A stretch of 64,000 nt of DNA from NCED01 sp035493955 (GTDB taxonomy: Bacteria; Pseudomonadota; Alphaproteobacteria; Caulobacterales; Caulobacteraceae): the NCBI GenBank assembly GCA_035493955.1, contig DATJHI010000036.1:186001-250000 (forward strand), given 5' to 3'. Shown here piece by piece: positions 45,211 through 54,280 of the stretch. Every line of letters begins with the position of its first letter. Positions within the stretch are counted from its first letter, which is position 1. A model generated the notes under the pieces. It ran no database searches, was not told the origin of the DNA, and saw nothing but the letters and a program-made list of their open reading frames with translations. The translations under genes were made by a program, and so were the position numbers.

Positions 45211-45962
45211 CCACGCGGATCATGACCTACAATGTCCATTCCTGCGTAGGGGTGGACAAACGACTGGACGTGGCCCGGATCGCCGCGGTGATCGCCCAGT
45301 CCAAGCCCGACATCGTCGCCCTGCAGGAACTGGACGTCGGACGGCTCCGGACCGGCGGGATCGACCAGGCCCACGCCATCGCCACCCGGTTGGGGATGGC
45401 CTTCCATTTCAACTGCGCCATGCGGGTGGAGGAGGAACAGTACGGCGACGCCATCCTCACCGCTTTGCCCATGCGTTTGGTCAGGAGCGGGCGGCTGCCG
45501 ACCCTGCCGCAGGTTCGGGGGCTGGAGCCGCGTGGGGCGCTGTGGGTGGCGGTCGAGACCGCGCCGGGGGTGCAGCTGCAGGTGTTCAACACCCATTTCG
45601 GCCTGGCGCCCCCCGAACAGCGCAAACAGGCCGCTTGCCTGCTCGGAAGAGACTGGTTGGGCAATGAGGCCTGTCGCGGCCCCGTGGTCCTGGTCGGCGA
45701 CTTCAACGCCACCACCCGCTACGCCGCCTATCAGGCCCTAGCCGACCGGCTGGACGACGCCCAGCGGGCGCTGCAGCGGACGGGGCGGCGGCCCCGCACC
45801 AGTCCGACCTTCCCCTCGCGGTTCCCCATGCTGAGGATCGACCATGTGTTCGTCGGCCCCGGGGTGAAGGTGCTGGACGTCCACGCCCCGAACCGCCCTT
45901 TGGCCCGGGCCGCCTCAGACCACCTGCCGCTGGTGACCGATATCGAGATCAAAGCGCGCTGA
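45207..45962 (+). CDS. Endonuclease/exonuclease/phosphatase family protein
   Basis: A 251-residue EEP-fold phosphodiesterase. Motifs: TYNVHSCVGVD at the start, QELDVGR, FNTHFGLAPPEQR, GDFNATTR and ASDHLPLVTDIE, the full metal-binding set. Members cleave nucleic acids, phospholipids or sphingomyelin. Coupled to galM by GTGA and convergent with the PLD gene by 14 bases of overlap. Confidence 0.92.
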   Translation: MTTRIMTYNVHSCVGVDKRLDVARIAAVIAQSKPDIVALQELDVGRLRTGGIDQAHAIATRLGMAFHFNCAMRVEEEQYGDAILTALPMRLVRSGRLPTLPQVRGLEPRGALWVAVETAPGVQLQVFNTHFGLAPPEQRKQAACLLGRDWLGNEACRGPVVLVGDFNATTRYAAYQALADRLDDAQRALQRTGRRPRTSPTFPSRFPMLRIDHVFVGPGVKVLDVHAPNRPLARAASDHLPLVTDIEIKAR

Positions 45963-47523
45963 CTTCGCCGCGGGGCGGCGGCAGGGTCTCGGGGGTCGGG
46001 TCGAAGTTGGTCAAGCTGTCCCGCAAGGCCACCCGCCTGAGGTCCTGCAGGAAGGCGCGGCGCTCGGCCTCTATGTCCGCCCGGCGACGCCAGGGCCGGA
46101 AGGAATCGGCCGGGTCGGCCGGATCGCCCAGATGGTAGGCTGCGATCAGTCTGGCCAGCGGTCCCAGGGCCGCCGGCTTCAACGGCCGCAGGCGGCGGGC
46201 CTCGCCGGCGTCCAGGGCTTCGATCGCCCCGCCCAGGCTGCCGAGACGGACATGGGCCGCCTCGAAGGCTTCCGGCGTGCAGCCGAGATAGTGGGCCAGG
46301 AGCCTGGCCCGGAACCGGTGGATCGCCGCCCGCCCGGCGACGTCGTCCGTGCCGGGCTCGACCGCCACGTCGCATTCGCTGTCGAATCCGGCCGAACGGT
46401 TGTTGAGGTTGGTGGAGCCGGCCCTGAGCAGGCGGTCGTCGATGATCGACACCTTGGAATGGATGATGATGGCTTCGGCCCCGCGCCTGGTGAACGGGCA
46501 GTAGGCGTGGAACCGCCCGTGCACATCGGCCGCCTGCAGCCTTTGCAGGAAGTTTGAACGGGTCCGATCCATGGTCATGTGATCGAACCAGCTGGGCGCC
46601 CGGGCGGTGGAGACGATCACCACCTCGGGGCCGTCGGGCTCGGACAGGCGGGCGGCCAGGGCCTCGGCGTAGATCGGGGCGGTGACGTACTGGTTCTCCA
46701 GATAGATCAGCCGCTTGGCCGCGGCGATGGCGGCCAGGTGCAGATGCTCGGACTCGCGGACGAGGTCCTGATTCCGCCAGTCGGGCAGGGTGCGCGCGAC
46801 GCCGAGCCGGACGTCGGTGAGATCCACCTTCACATGCTCCGGCCAGTAACTGTCTTCGGGCTCGGTCCTGGCGGCCGACCCCTCCGGCGGCTCCCGAGCC
46901 GGATCGCCGCCGCAGGCGGTCGTCCAGCGGGCGCGGACCAGGTCGCCCAGGGCCCGCGCCGCCGGTCCTTCGAGCATCGCCATCACCTCGTGGCGGGGAC
47001 CGTGGATCTTGCCCCAGGGCATGGTGCGACGCCGGTCGTGTTCCCGATGCTTGATCGTGTCCCAGCGGTCGACGCCGATGTCTCCGCCCCCGCAGAAGGC
47101 GATTTGGTCGTCCACCACCAGCACCTTCTGGTGATGGCAGGCCCCGAACGGCACGGTGGCGTCGAGGCGGAACCGGACCCTCGAGCCCTTGAAGCACTGC
47201 CGCGCCCGGTGGGGGAAGAAATGTTGGGAGGCGGCGATCGGCAGGGCCGACTTCCAGATCAGCAGCCGGACATCGAGCTCGGGCCGCTCCTCGGTCAGGC
47301 GCTTGAGGAACTCGCCGATCCTGTCGGCGGCGGGTCCGCCGCCGTCGGGGCCGGGCTCGAGTTGGGTCAGGGGGTCGAAGGCCCAGCCGATCAGATGGAT
47401 CGACCGCCGGGCCTGCAACATCGCCGCCTTGGCGGCGGAGAAATAAGCCGAGTTGTCGAGAAGGAAGGAGACGCGCTGGGCCGGGGCGGTCCGCCAACAG
47501 GTCAGACCCGGTTGCAGCAGCAA
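45949..47523 (-). CDS. Phospholipase D family protein (cardiolipin synthase-like)
   Basis: A 524-residue protein with two HKD motifs: HHQKVLVVDDQIAFCGGGDIG and IIHSKVSIIDDRLLRAGSTN. No N-terminal membrane helices, so it resembles soluble PLD/phosphatidyltransferases more than ClsA. TTG 47523 is supported by AGGGAG eight bases upstream. Pairs convergently with the EEP phosphodiesterase gene; a phospholipid-remodelling module is possible. Confidence 0.88.
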   Translation of the reverse strand: MLLQPGLTCWRTAPAQRVSFLLDNSAYFSAAKAAMLQARRSIHLIGWAFDPLTQLEPGPDGGGPAADRIGEFLKRLTEERPELDVRLLIWKSALPIAASQHFFPHRARQCFKGSRVRFRLDATVPFGACHHQKVLVVDDQIAFCGGGDIGVDRWDTIKHREHDRRRTMPWGKIHGPRHEVMAMLEGPAARALGDLVRARWTTACGGDPAREPPEGSAARTEPEDSYWPEHVKVDLTDVRLGVARTLPDWRNQDLVRESEHLHLAAIAAAKRLIYLENQYVTAPIYAEALAARLSEPDGPEVVIVSTARAPSWFDHMTMDRTRSNFLQRLQAADVHGRFHAYCPFTRRGAEAIIIHSKVSIIDDRLLRAGSTNLNNRSAGFDSECDVAVEPGTDDVAGRAAIHRFRARLLAHYLGCTPEAFEAAHVRLGSLGGAIEALDAGEARRLRPLKPAALGPLARLIAAYHLGDPADPADSFRPWRRRADIEAERRAFLQDLRRVALRDSLTNFDPTPETLPPPRGEVSAL

Positions 47524-47802
47524 GCTTGATCTCCCTGGCGAAGTCGATCCGCCAATGCGTGGAAAAGCCGGAGGTTCCCCTTCAGCCTAGCAAATGCCCT
47601 TGGCGCGACAAGGCGACGGGCGATGAATAGTCATTGAACTGTGATCCGTACGCGGTATGCCCTGGCTTGAAAGCGGCCCGGTCGTCCCCGCGGTGAGCCC
47701 GCGAGGCGCTACGCGACCGCGCAGCATTGTTGTAAAGCGTCCGGGCGAGCGTGCCGCGCAGCGGGACGTCGTTTGCGCGCCTGGACCGAAACCAAAAAGC
47801 CG
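47524..47802. other. Intergenic region with PhoB site upstream of pstC
   Basis: About 280 bases between the divergent PLD gene and pstC. It holds the Pho box at 47628-47645 and otherwise no gene. A weak TATGCC at 47656-47661 lies ten bases after the box, in position for a -10 element. Confidence 0.6.
47628..47645 (+). promoter_or_regulatory. Pho box upstream of pstCAB
   Basis: TAGTCAT-TGAA-CTGTGAT, two 7-base direct repeats with a 4-base spacer. The first matches five and the second six of seven positions of CTGTCAT. It is 158 bases upstream of pstC on the same strand. PhoB activation of pstCAB is the expected result. Confidence 0.8.
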
Positions 47803-48762
47803 ATGACCGCAACAGCAGCCACCGACTCCGTCCGGCGCTCCTCTCCCAAGGGCGCAAAGCTGGACCCCCTGTTCCGCGCCGCCTGTTTCGCCGCAGCCAC
47901 CACCTTGCTGTGCGCCCTGGCGGGGGTGGTGATCTCCCTGACGATCGGCGGCTGGCCGGCGTTCCACAAATTCGGCTTCGGCTTCTTCACCACCGTCAGC
48001 TGGAATCCGGTGACCGAGGTCTATGGGGCGGCCGGCCCGATCGTCGGCACCCTGGTCACGGCCTTTCTGTCGCTGCTGGTGGCCTTGCCCATATCCTTCG
48101 GCGTGGCGGTGTTCCTGACCGAATTCTGTCCACGCGTGCTGCGCCGTCCGATCGGGGTGGCGGTGGAGCTCCTGGCCGGCATCCCCTCGATCGTCTACGG
48201 CATGTGGGGCCTGTTCGTCTTCGCGCCGCTCTTCGCCAAATATATCCAGCTGCCGCTGATCCTGGCGGCGCCGCCGGGCACCATCTGGGAGACCCTGGTC
48301 GCCGGTGTGCCCAACGGCGCCAACATCATGACCGCCTCGATCATCCTGGCGATCATGATCCTGCCCTACATGGCCGCGACCATGCGCGAGCTGTTCCTGA
48401 CCGTGCCTGTGCGGGTGCGCGAGAGCGCCTACGGCATCGGCTGCACGCCCCTCGAGGTGGTCGCGTCGGTGACCCTGCCTTACGTCCGCCGCAGCGTCAT
48501 CGGCGCGATCATGCTGGGGCTGGGTCGGGCCCTGGGCGAGACCATGGCGGTGACCTTCGTCATCGGCAATTCCCACGGTTTTCCGAACTCGCTGTTCTCC
48601 TCCGGATCGACCATCGCCTCGACCATCGCCAACGAATTCGCCGAGGCCACGGGGGCGATGCACGCCTCGGCCCTGATCGCCCTGGGTCTGGTGCTGTTCC
48701 TGATCACCTTCACCGTTCTGGCCCTGGCGCGCGCCCTGCTCGGCCCGCGGCAGGCGATCTGA
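47803..48762 (+). CDS. pstC: Phosphate ABC transporter permease PstC
   Basis: A 319-residue inner-membrane permease. Six hydrophobic segments and the PstC motifs VAVELLAGIPSIVYGMWG and GLGRALGETMAVTFVIGN are present. ATG 47803 begins MTATAATDSV; an upstream TTG frame is a less likely start. First gene of pstCAB; no pstS is encoded next to it. Confidence 0.97.
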   Translation: MTATAATDSVRRSSPKGAKLDPLFRAACFAAATTLLCALAGVVISLTIGGWPAFHKFGFGFFTTVSWNPVTEVYGAAGPIVGTLVTAFLSLLVALPISFGVAVFLTEFCPRVLRRPIGVAVELLAGIPSIVYGMWGLFVFAPLFAKYIQLPLILAAPPGTIWETLVAGVPNGANIMTASIILAIMILPYMAATMRELFLTVPVRVRESAYGIGCTPLEVVASVTLPYVRRSVIGAIMLGLGRALGETMAVTFVIGNSHGFPNSLFSSGSTIASTIANEFAEATGAMHASALIALGLVLFLITFTVLALARALLGPRQAI

Positions 48763-48775
48763 GGAGGCGCAGGGC

Positions 48776-49618
48776 ATGTTCGACCGTCGCAACCGCCGCA
48801 AGATCAAGGCCGGGCTGTTCATCGGCTTCTGCACGGCCTCCACCGTGCTCGCCCTGATCGCCTTGGTGGCCATCCTGGCCTCCCTGCTGATCGAAGGGTT
48901 GGGGGGGTTGAACCTGGCCGTGTTCACCAAGGCCACCCCGGCCCCCGGATCCGTCGGCGGACTTTCAAACGCCATCGTCGGCTCGCTGATGATGTGCGCG
49001 GTCGCCATGGTCGGCGCCATGGTCGTCGGGGTCCTCGCCGGCACCTGGCTGGCCGAGTACAGCGCCGACAGCCACTATGCGAAGGTGGTGCGGTTCATGA
49101 ACGACGTGCTGCTGTCGGCGCCGTCGATCCTGGTCGGCCTGTTCGTCTACGAGATGGTGGTGGCGCCGACCCACGGCTTCTCCGGCTGGGCCGGCGCCCT
49201 GGCCCTGGCCCTGCTCGCCGCCCCGGTGGTCACCCGCACCACCGAGGACGTGCTGAAGCTGCAGTCGCGGACCTTGCGCGAATCCGGCGTCGCCCTCGGA
49301 ACCCCGCTGGGGACCACCATCCGCAAGATCCTTTGGCGTGCGGCCGGCGGCGGCATCATCACCGGCGGGCTCCTGGCCTTCGCCCGCATCTCCGGCGAGA
49401 CCGCACCCCTGCTGTTCACCTCGCTCGGCAATCAGTTCTTCAGCCTGGACATGGGCAAGCCCATATCCAATCTGCCGGTGGTGATCTTCAACTTCGCCCT
49501 GTCCGCCTACGACGACTGGCGCCGTTTGGCGTGGGTCGGGGCGGTGCTGATCACCGCCGCGGTGCTCGGCGTCAACATTCTGGTGCGCGTCCTGTCTAGG
49601 GAGCCTCGACGGTCATGA
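48776..49618 (+). CDS. pstA: Phosphate ABC transporter permease PstA
   Basis: A 280-residue permease pairing with PstC. SAPSILVGLFVYEMVVAP and ALGTPLGTTIRKILWRAAGGG (the ATPase-docking loop) and the FARISGETAPLLFTSLGN block are characteristic. GAGGAGG precedes ATG 48776. Overlaps pstB by 4 bases. Confidence 0.97.
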   Translation: MFDRRNRRKIKAGLFIGFCTASTVLALIALVAILASLLIEGLGGLNLAVFTKATPAPGSVGGLSNAIVGSLMMCAVAMVGAMVVGVLAGTWLAEYSADSHYAKVVRFMNDVLLSAPSILVGLFVYEMVVAPTHGFSGWAGALALALLAAPVVTRTTEDVLKLQSRTLRESGVALGTPLGTTIRKILWRAAGGGIITGGLLAFARISGETAPLLFTSLGNQFFSLDMGKPISNLPVVIFNFALSAYDDWRRLAWVGAVLITAAVLGVNILVRVLSREPRRS

Positions 49619-50427
49619 ACGTTCAAACCCCGCCCGAGGTCTTCGAGACCTACAGCGAGGATGTCGCCGCCGGCGAGATCAAGCTCGAGACCCGGGACCT
49701 CGATTTCTTCTACGGCAAGGGCCAGGCGCTGTTCTCGGTGACCATTCCGTTCGCGGCCAATTCGGTCACCGCCCTGATCGGCCCGTCCGGCTGCGGCAAA
49801 TCAACCCTGCTGAGGGCGTTGAACCGGATCTACGCCCTTTATCCCGGCCAGAAGGCCGAGGGCCGGATTCTGCTCGACGGCAAGAACATCCTGGACCGGG
49901 GGATCGACCTGACCGTCCTGCGTTCGCGCATCGGCATGGTGTTCCAACAGCCGACGCCCTTTCCCATGTCCATCTACGACAACGTCGCCTTCGGCGTGCG
50001 CCTGTACGAGAACCTGTCGAAATCCGAGCTCGACGACCGGGTGGAGGAATCCCTTCGCCGCGCCGCCCTGTGGGACGAGGTGAAGGACAAGCTGCACGCC
50101 TCGGGCCTCAGCCTGTCGGGCGGTCAGCAGCAGCGGGTCTGCGTCGCCCGTGGAGTGGCGGTGCGCCCCGAAGTGTTGCTGCTCGACGAACCGGCCTCCG
50201 CGCTGGATCCGATCTCGACCGCCAAGCTGGAAGAGACCATCGTCGAGCTGAAGCGGGACATCTCCATCGTCATCGTCACCCACAACCTGCAACAGGCGGC
50301 CCGGATATCCGACTACGCCGCCTTCATGTACCTCGGTCGCCTGATCGAGTTCGCCAAAACCGAGAGTCTGTTCGACACGCCCAAGGCCCGCAGGACGGCC
50401 GATTACATTACCGGCCGATTCGGGTAA
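49615..50427 (+). CDS. pstB: Phosphate ABC transporter ATPase PstB
   Basis: A 270-residue ATP-binding subunit. Walker A GPSGCGKST, Q-loop in VFQQPTPFPMSIYDN, signature LSGGQQQR and Walker B EVLLLDEPASALDP are complete. PstB-specific NRIYALYPGQKAEG region present. The ATG overlaps the pstA stop (ATGA). phoU and phoB do not follow it here. Confidence 0.97.
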   Translation: MNVQTPPEVFETYSEDVAAGEIKLETRDLDFFYGKGQALFSVTIPFAANSVTALIGPSGCGKSTLLRALNRIYALYPGQKAEGRILLDGKNILDRGIDLTVLRSRIGMVFQQPTPFPMSIYDNVAFGVRLYENLSKSELDDRVEESLRRAALWDEVKDKLHASGLSLSGGQQQRVCVARGVAVRPEVLLLDEPASALDPISTAKLEETIVELKRDISIVIVTHNLQQAARISDYAAFMYLGRLIEFAKTESLFDTPKARRTADYITGRFG

Positions 50428-50624
50428 GAGAGCCTATTGAAGCGCGGCTTTGCGGCGATGACTTGATCCCGCTCCTCAAGGTGCTCTACTTCTGGCCTAC
50501 GCGGTGCGTCGGCGACGGGGCGCCCCAGAGTGAGTCGGTCGGCGGGCGTTTCCCGTCATCGTGGCGCCGAAAGCCTTCGGCCCGGTAGCTTTCCGCCGGG
50601 CGGCGCGAACAGGACGAGGCTTGA

Positions 50625-51800
50625 ATGAACGCGACGCCGCGGCCCCGATTCTCCATCCGTATCGAGCATTTCGGAGGGGAGACCGCCCAGCGGCCACGCA
50701 CCGTCGTCGCCATACCGGTCAAAAACGAGGTCGAGCGCATCGGCCTTTGCCTGGAGTCCCTCGCCGGCCAGACCGGCGTCGACCTCGGCGAGGTCTTGGT
50801 GCTGCTGCTGCTCAACAACTGCGATGACGGCACGGTCGAGCGGGTGCGGGAAATGGGTCCGGGCCTGCCTTTCCGCCTGGACGTGCACAACGTCACGCTG
50901 CCGGAACCCTACGCCAACGCCGGCTGGGCGCGGCGACTGGCCATGGAGGCCGCCGCCGCGGCGGTCGATCCCGACGGCCTGATCCTCACCACCGACGCCG
51001 ACACCCTGGTCGATTCCGACTGGATCGAAGCCAATCGACGCGAGATCGCCGCCGGCGTCGACGCGGTCGCCGGCTATGTCATGGCCGATCCGGGCGAACT
51101 GATGGAGCTTGACGGCTGCATCCTCGAACGCGGCGCCCTGGAATGGGAATACCAGCAGCTCGCCGCCGAACTGGAGGCCCGGGCCGATCCGGAGGCCCAT
51201 GACAGCTGGCCGCGCCACAACCAGAATTGCGGGGCCAGCGCGGCGGTGACCGCGGCCGCCTACCGCCGCATCGGCGGGTTGCCGCCGAAGCGGGTGGGCG
51301 AGGACCGCGCCCTGTTCGAGATGCTGCGCCGGGCCGACCTGAAGATCCGCCACAGCCTGGAGGTCCAGGTGGTCACCTCGGCCCGCACCGACGGCCGGGC
51401 CCTGGGCGGCCTTTCCGACGCCATCCGCCTGCGCGGCGATCCGGACCATCCCTGCGACGAGGCGTTGGAGGAGGCGGTGACCACCCTTCGCCGCTGCCTC
51501 TGGCGGGCTGAACTCAGGAGCGACTGGAAGGGCGGGCGGCTCGATCAGCACCGTGACGCCTGGGTCGGGCGCCTGCGCATCACCCAGACCGATTTCCGCC
51601 GCGCCATGGAGCGCCGCACCTTCGGCGAGATGTGGGCCGAACTGGAAGGCCGCAGCCCGCGGCTGGTGCGCAAGCTGGTCATCGGCGGCCTGCTGCGCCG
51701 CGAACTGCGCCGTATGCGCCGTCTGGTCGAAGCCGCCCGCGCCCAGGCCCGGGTCGAGGCGGCCTGGACGCAGGGCGCGCGCAAGGTCGCGGTCGGTTAG
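50625..51800 (+). CDS. Glycosyltransferase family 2 protein
   Basis: A 391-residue GT-A enzyme. VVAIPVKNEVERIGLCLESL opens the donor domain; TTDADTLVDSDWI is the DxD-like motif; VGEDRALFEMLRRAD is the catalytic-base region. The C-terminal 110 residues are basic and helical. GAGG precedes the ATG. Not linked to other glycan genes. Confidence 0.88.
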   Translation: MNATPRPRFSIRIEHFGGETAQRPRTVVAIPVKNEVERIGLCLESLAGQTGVDLGEVLVLLLLNNCDDGTVERVREMGPGLPFRLDVHNVTLPEPYANAGWARRLAMEAAAAAVDPDGLILTTDADTLVDSDWIEANRREIAAGVDAVAGYVMADPGELMELDGCILERGALEWEYQQLAAELEARADPEAHDSWPRHNQNCGASAAVTAAAYRRIGGLPPKRVGEDRALFEMLRRADLKIRHSLEVQVVTSARTDGRALGGLSDAIRLRGDPDHPCDEALEEAVTTLRRCLWRAELRSDWKGGRLDQHRDAWVGRLRITQTDFRRAMERRTFGEMWAELEGRSPRLVRKLVIGGLLRRELRRMRRLVEAARAQARVEAAWTQGARKVAVG

Positions 51801-51858
51801 GGCCGCCCGAAGCGATCATCCCGGAAAGCGCGCGGGCGCTTGTCCGGGAGCCGATGCG

Positions 51859-52410
51859 TCACGCCAACCACACCATCATCCGGGTCGGCGCGGTCGCGCC
51901 GCGGGAGAGGCTGAACCGCGGTTGCACCTCGCCGGTGTAGAGAAAGCCGGCCTTCTCCAGCACACGGCCCGACGCCGGGTTGTCGGTGAAATGGCCCGAC
52001 GCCACCGCGCGCCGTCCCCAGCGGGTCGAGGCCCAGTCCAGCGCCGCCGTCACCGCTTCGGTGGCGAAGCCGCGGCCCCAGAAGGTGCGGCCGAACCAAT
52101 AGCCGATCTCCGGGCTCAGGGCGCAGCCGCTCGCCGACCAGCGGGGCGACCCCTCATGGAAGCCGACCAGGCCGATGGGGCCGAACTCCGGATGTTCGAC
52201 CAGGAACCGGCGCTCCCGCTCAGGGTCGTCCTCGGCGTCCAGAAAGCCGCGGGCGTCCTCCAGCGAATAGGGGAACGGCACGCGGGTGGTCATCCGGGCG
52301 ATGTCGTAGTCGTTGATGCGGTCGGCGATCCAAACCGCGTCCTGGGCCCCGGGCGGGCGCAGCACCAGCCGGTCGGTCTCCAGTCTCAAACCGCTTTGAA
52401 CAGCGCACAT
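51859..52410 (-). CDS. GNAT family N-acetyltransferase
   Basis: A 183-residue RimJ-like acetyltransferase: LRLETDRLVLRPPGAQDA, WGRGFATEAVTAALDWA (acetyl-CoA loop) and NPASGRVLEKAGFLYTG. GGGGGAAG before the ATG. Its C-terminus faces the GT2 stop. Target unknown; protein or small amine. Confidence 0.9.
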   Translation of the reverse strand: MCAVQSGLRLETDRLVLRPPGAQDAVWIADRINDYDIARMTTRVPFPYSLEDARGFLDAEDDPERERRFLVEHPEFGPIGLVGFHEGSPRWSASGCALSPEIGYWFGRTFWGRGFATEAVTAALDWASTRWGRRAVASGHFTDNPASGRVLEKAGFLYTGEVQPRFSLSRGATAPTRMMVWLA

Positions 52411-52452
52411 GTCTTCCCCCTTTCGGCCTTGCGGCCTGGACCGGCGGGGAGA

Positions 52453-52488
52453 AACGCAAAACGGGGAGCCGGCGACCCGGACTCCCCG
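52453..52488 (-). terminator. Rho-independent terminator after rpmA
   Basis: On the minus strand CGGGGAG and CTCCCCG (52462-52488) form a 7-base stem reinforced by an inner CCGG pairing, followed by TTTTGCGTTT. It ends the rplU-rpmA transcript. Confidence 0.8.
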
Positions 52489-52548
52489 CTGGAGCTTTGT
52501 CGGTTCCGGATCGGCGACTTGCCCGATCCGAAAAAGGTTTGGATCAGG

Positions 52549-52821
52549 CTATTCGGCGGCGGCCTGCATGGCCGGCACGATGTTCACGTAGGTTCGGTCG
52601 TGCTTTTTGGTGGTGAACTTCACCGCCCCGCTGACCGTCGCGAACAGGGTGTGGTCGCGGCCCATGCCGCAATTCACGCCCGGCCAGAACTTGGTGCCGC
52701 GCTGACGGACGATGATGTTGCCGGCGAGCACCTGCTCGCCGCCGAACTTCTTCACGCCGAGACGTTGACCGGCCGAATCGCGCCCGTTGCGCGAGGAGCC
52801 GCCCGATTTCTTGTGAGCCAT
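52549..52821 (-). CDS. rpmA: Large ribosomal subunit protein bL27
   Basis: A 90-residue ribosomal protein with MAHKKSGGSSRNGRDSAGQR and GNIIVRQRGTKFWPG, both standard L27 blocks. Second gene of rplU-rpmA, 25 bases after rplU. Confidence 0.98.
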   Translation of the reverse strand: MAHKKSGGSSRNGRDSAGQRLGVKKFGGEQVLAGNIIVRQRGTKFWPGVNCGMGRDHTLFATVSGAVKFTTKKHDRTYVNIVPAMQAAAE

Positions 52822-52846
52822 GAGAGGTCTCCTAGAACTCTAGATC

Positions 52847-53410
52847 TTACGCTTCCCCGCCTTCGCTTTTCGGCGCGGCGGGCTTCTTCGGGGCGGCGGC
52901 CTTCTTAGGCGCTGCCTTGGCGGTCTTGGTCTCGACGGGCGCGGCTTCGGCTGCGGGCTTGGCGGCCTTGGGCTTGGCCGGCGCGGGCGCGGGGACTTCC
53001 GAGGCTTCCACGCGCGGGGCCAGGCCGCGGGCGCGGGCGTTGAGCTCCGAGCGCGGGGTCAGGTCCACGGTCCCGTCCCACTTGGCGCTGAGGCCGCCGG
53101 CCTCGAGGCCGGTGACGCGCAGCACGGTTTCGGTCTGGCGGTGACCGCGGGTGCGGCGATAGCCCTGGCGGCGGATCTTCTTGAAGATCTTCACCTTGTC
53201 GCCCTTGCGGGTCTCGATCAGGGTGGCCCGGACCAGGGCGCCTTCCACGGTGGGAGCGCCGAGGGTGATTTCGCCGGCGTCGCCGGCCACCATCAGCACC
53301 TGGTCGAATGACAGCTCAGCGCCGACGTCGCCGTCGAGCTTCTCCACCACCAGGAGATCGCCGGGTTGGACCCGGTACTGTTTGCCGCCGGTCTTGATCA
53401 CCGCGTACAT
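52847..53410 (-). CDS. rplU: Large ribosomal subunit protein bL21 with Ala/Lys/Pro-rich tail
   Basis: A 187-residue protein. Residues 1-105 are L21 (MYAVIKTGGKQYRVQPGD, FKKIRRQGYRRTRGHRQ). A C-terminal tail of about 80 residues rich in Ala, Lys and Pro (APAPAKPKAAKPAAEAAP) extends it beyond the usual roughly 105; such tails occur in other alphaproteobacteria. Start ATG 53410. Confidence 0.97.
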   Translation of the reverse strand: MYAVIKTGGKQYRVQPGDLLVVEKLDGDVGAELSFDQVLMVAGDAGEITLGAPTVEGALVRATLIETRKGDKVKIFKKIRRQGYRRTRGHRQTETVLRVTGLEAGGLSAKWDGTVDLTPRSELNARARGLAPRVEASEVPAPAPAKPKAAKPAAEAAPVETKTAKAAPKKAAAPKKPAAPKSEGGEA

Positions 53411-53564
53411 CGGGGAAACGCCTTCTCGAGGATTCACGGGCCCCCAAAAGGAGGGGCCAACGCAAAAAAGGGTACGCCCGCGAGATGGCCCGCGGGCGAG
53501 AGCGGCGGAATATAGCCACGGCGGCTTGCGAGTCAACGCGAAGGCGCCGGCAAAACTGGGCGCT

Positions 53565-53582
53565 TCCATGTTATAATATCAC
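53565..53582 (+). promoter_or_regulatory. Zur-type operator
   Basis: ATGTTATAATATCAC at 53568-53582 is one base from the alphaproteobacterial Zur core ATGTTATAACAT with the flanking AC. It contains a TATAAT -10 element and ends 16 bases before the start of the membrane-protein gene, so Zur binding would block transcription in zinc excess. Confidence 0.8.
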
Positions 53583-53598
53583 AGTATAAGACGAAGGG

Positions 53599-54234
53599 GT
53601 GAACCTGACCCTCATCGCCGCCCTCGCCGCCACCGGGTTCGCCGTGGCTTTCTTCCATGCGGCCCTGCCCACCCATTGGCTTCCGTTCGTGCTGGTCGGC
53701 CGCGCCCAAGGCTGGCGCCCGGCCAAGGTTCTGGCTGTCACCGGCCTGGCCGGGGCGGGGCACGTGCTGTTCACCGCCGCCCTCGGACTGGCCCTGACCA
53801 GCGCCGGCCTGGCCTTGGCCCCGCGACTGGGACAGCTGTTCCCGAAGGCGGTGGGCGTCCTGCTGGTTGGGCTCGGCCTGTTCTATCTGGCGCGCCAGGT
53901 CCTGCGCCACGGTCACAGCCACGCCGATCCGTCCCGCAAGCTGGGCGCCCGTTCGGAAGCGGCGGCGATCGTCGGGCTGGTGATGATCCTGACCTTTTCC
54001 CCCTGCGAGGCGTTCCTGCCGGTCTATCTGGCCAATGTCAGCTACGGCTGGGCCGGGTTTCTGCTCCTCAGCCTGGTGCTGGTCGTGGGCACCGGCCTGT
54101 CCATGCTGATGTTCACCGGCCTTTGCCTTGCGGGCGCGGACCGGTTTCGGCTGGAGCGCCTGCAACGCTATGAAAGCGCCTTGATCGGGGCTGCGCTCTG
54201 CCTGCTCGGCGTCTTCGTGGTGCTTGAGAGCTGA
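53599..54234 (+). CDS. Zinc-operon membrane protein (TauE/UreH-like fold)
   Basis: A 211-residue membrane protein with about six helices. Conserved metal-type residues: His20 and His26 in FFHAALPTHWLPF, His55 in AGHVLF, a His cluster RHGHSHAD at 103-110, and Cys136 in FSPCEAFLP. Similar proteins are annotated as nickel/cobalt or sulfite exporters or UreH-like. GTG start. Under the Zur-type site and followed by a zinc-family GTPase, it is probably a zinc-responsive metal transporter. Confidence 0.75.
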   Translation: MNLTLIAALAATGFAVAFFHAALPTHWLPFVLVGRAQGWRPAKVLAVTGLAGAGHVLFTAALGLALTSAGLALAPRLGQLFPKAVGVLLVGLGLFYLARQVLRHGHSHADPSRKLGARSEAAAIVGLVMILTFSPCEAFLPVYLANVSYGWAGFLLLSLVLVVGTGLSMLMFTGLCLAGADRFRLERLQRYESALIGAALCLLGVFVVLES

Positions 54235-54280
54235 GCCCGCCTCCCCATCTGTTGAGCTTCCCCATCGGCAAGGCGCCTGC

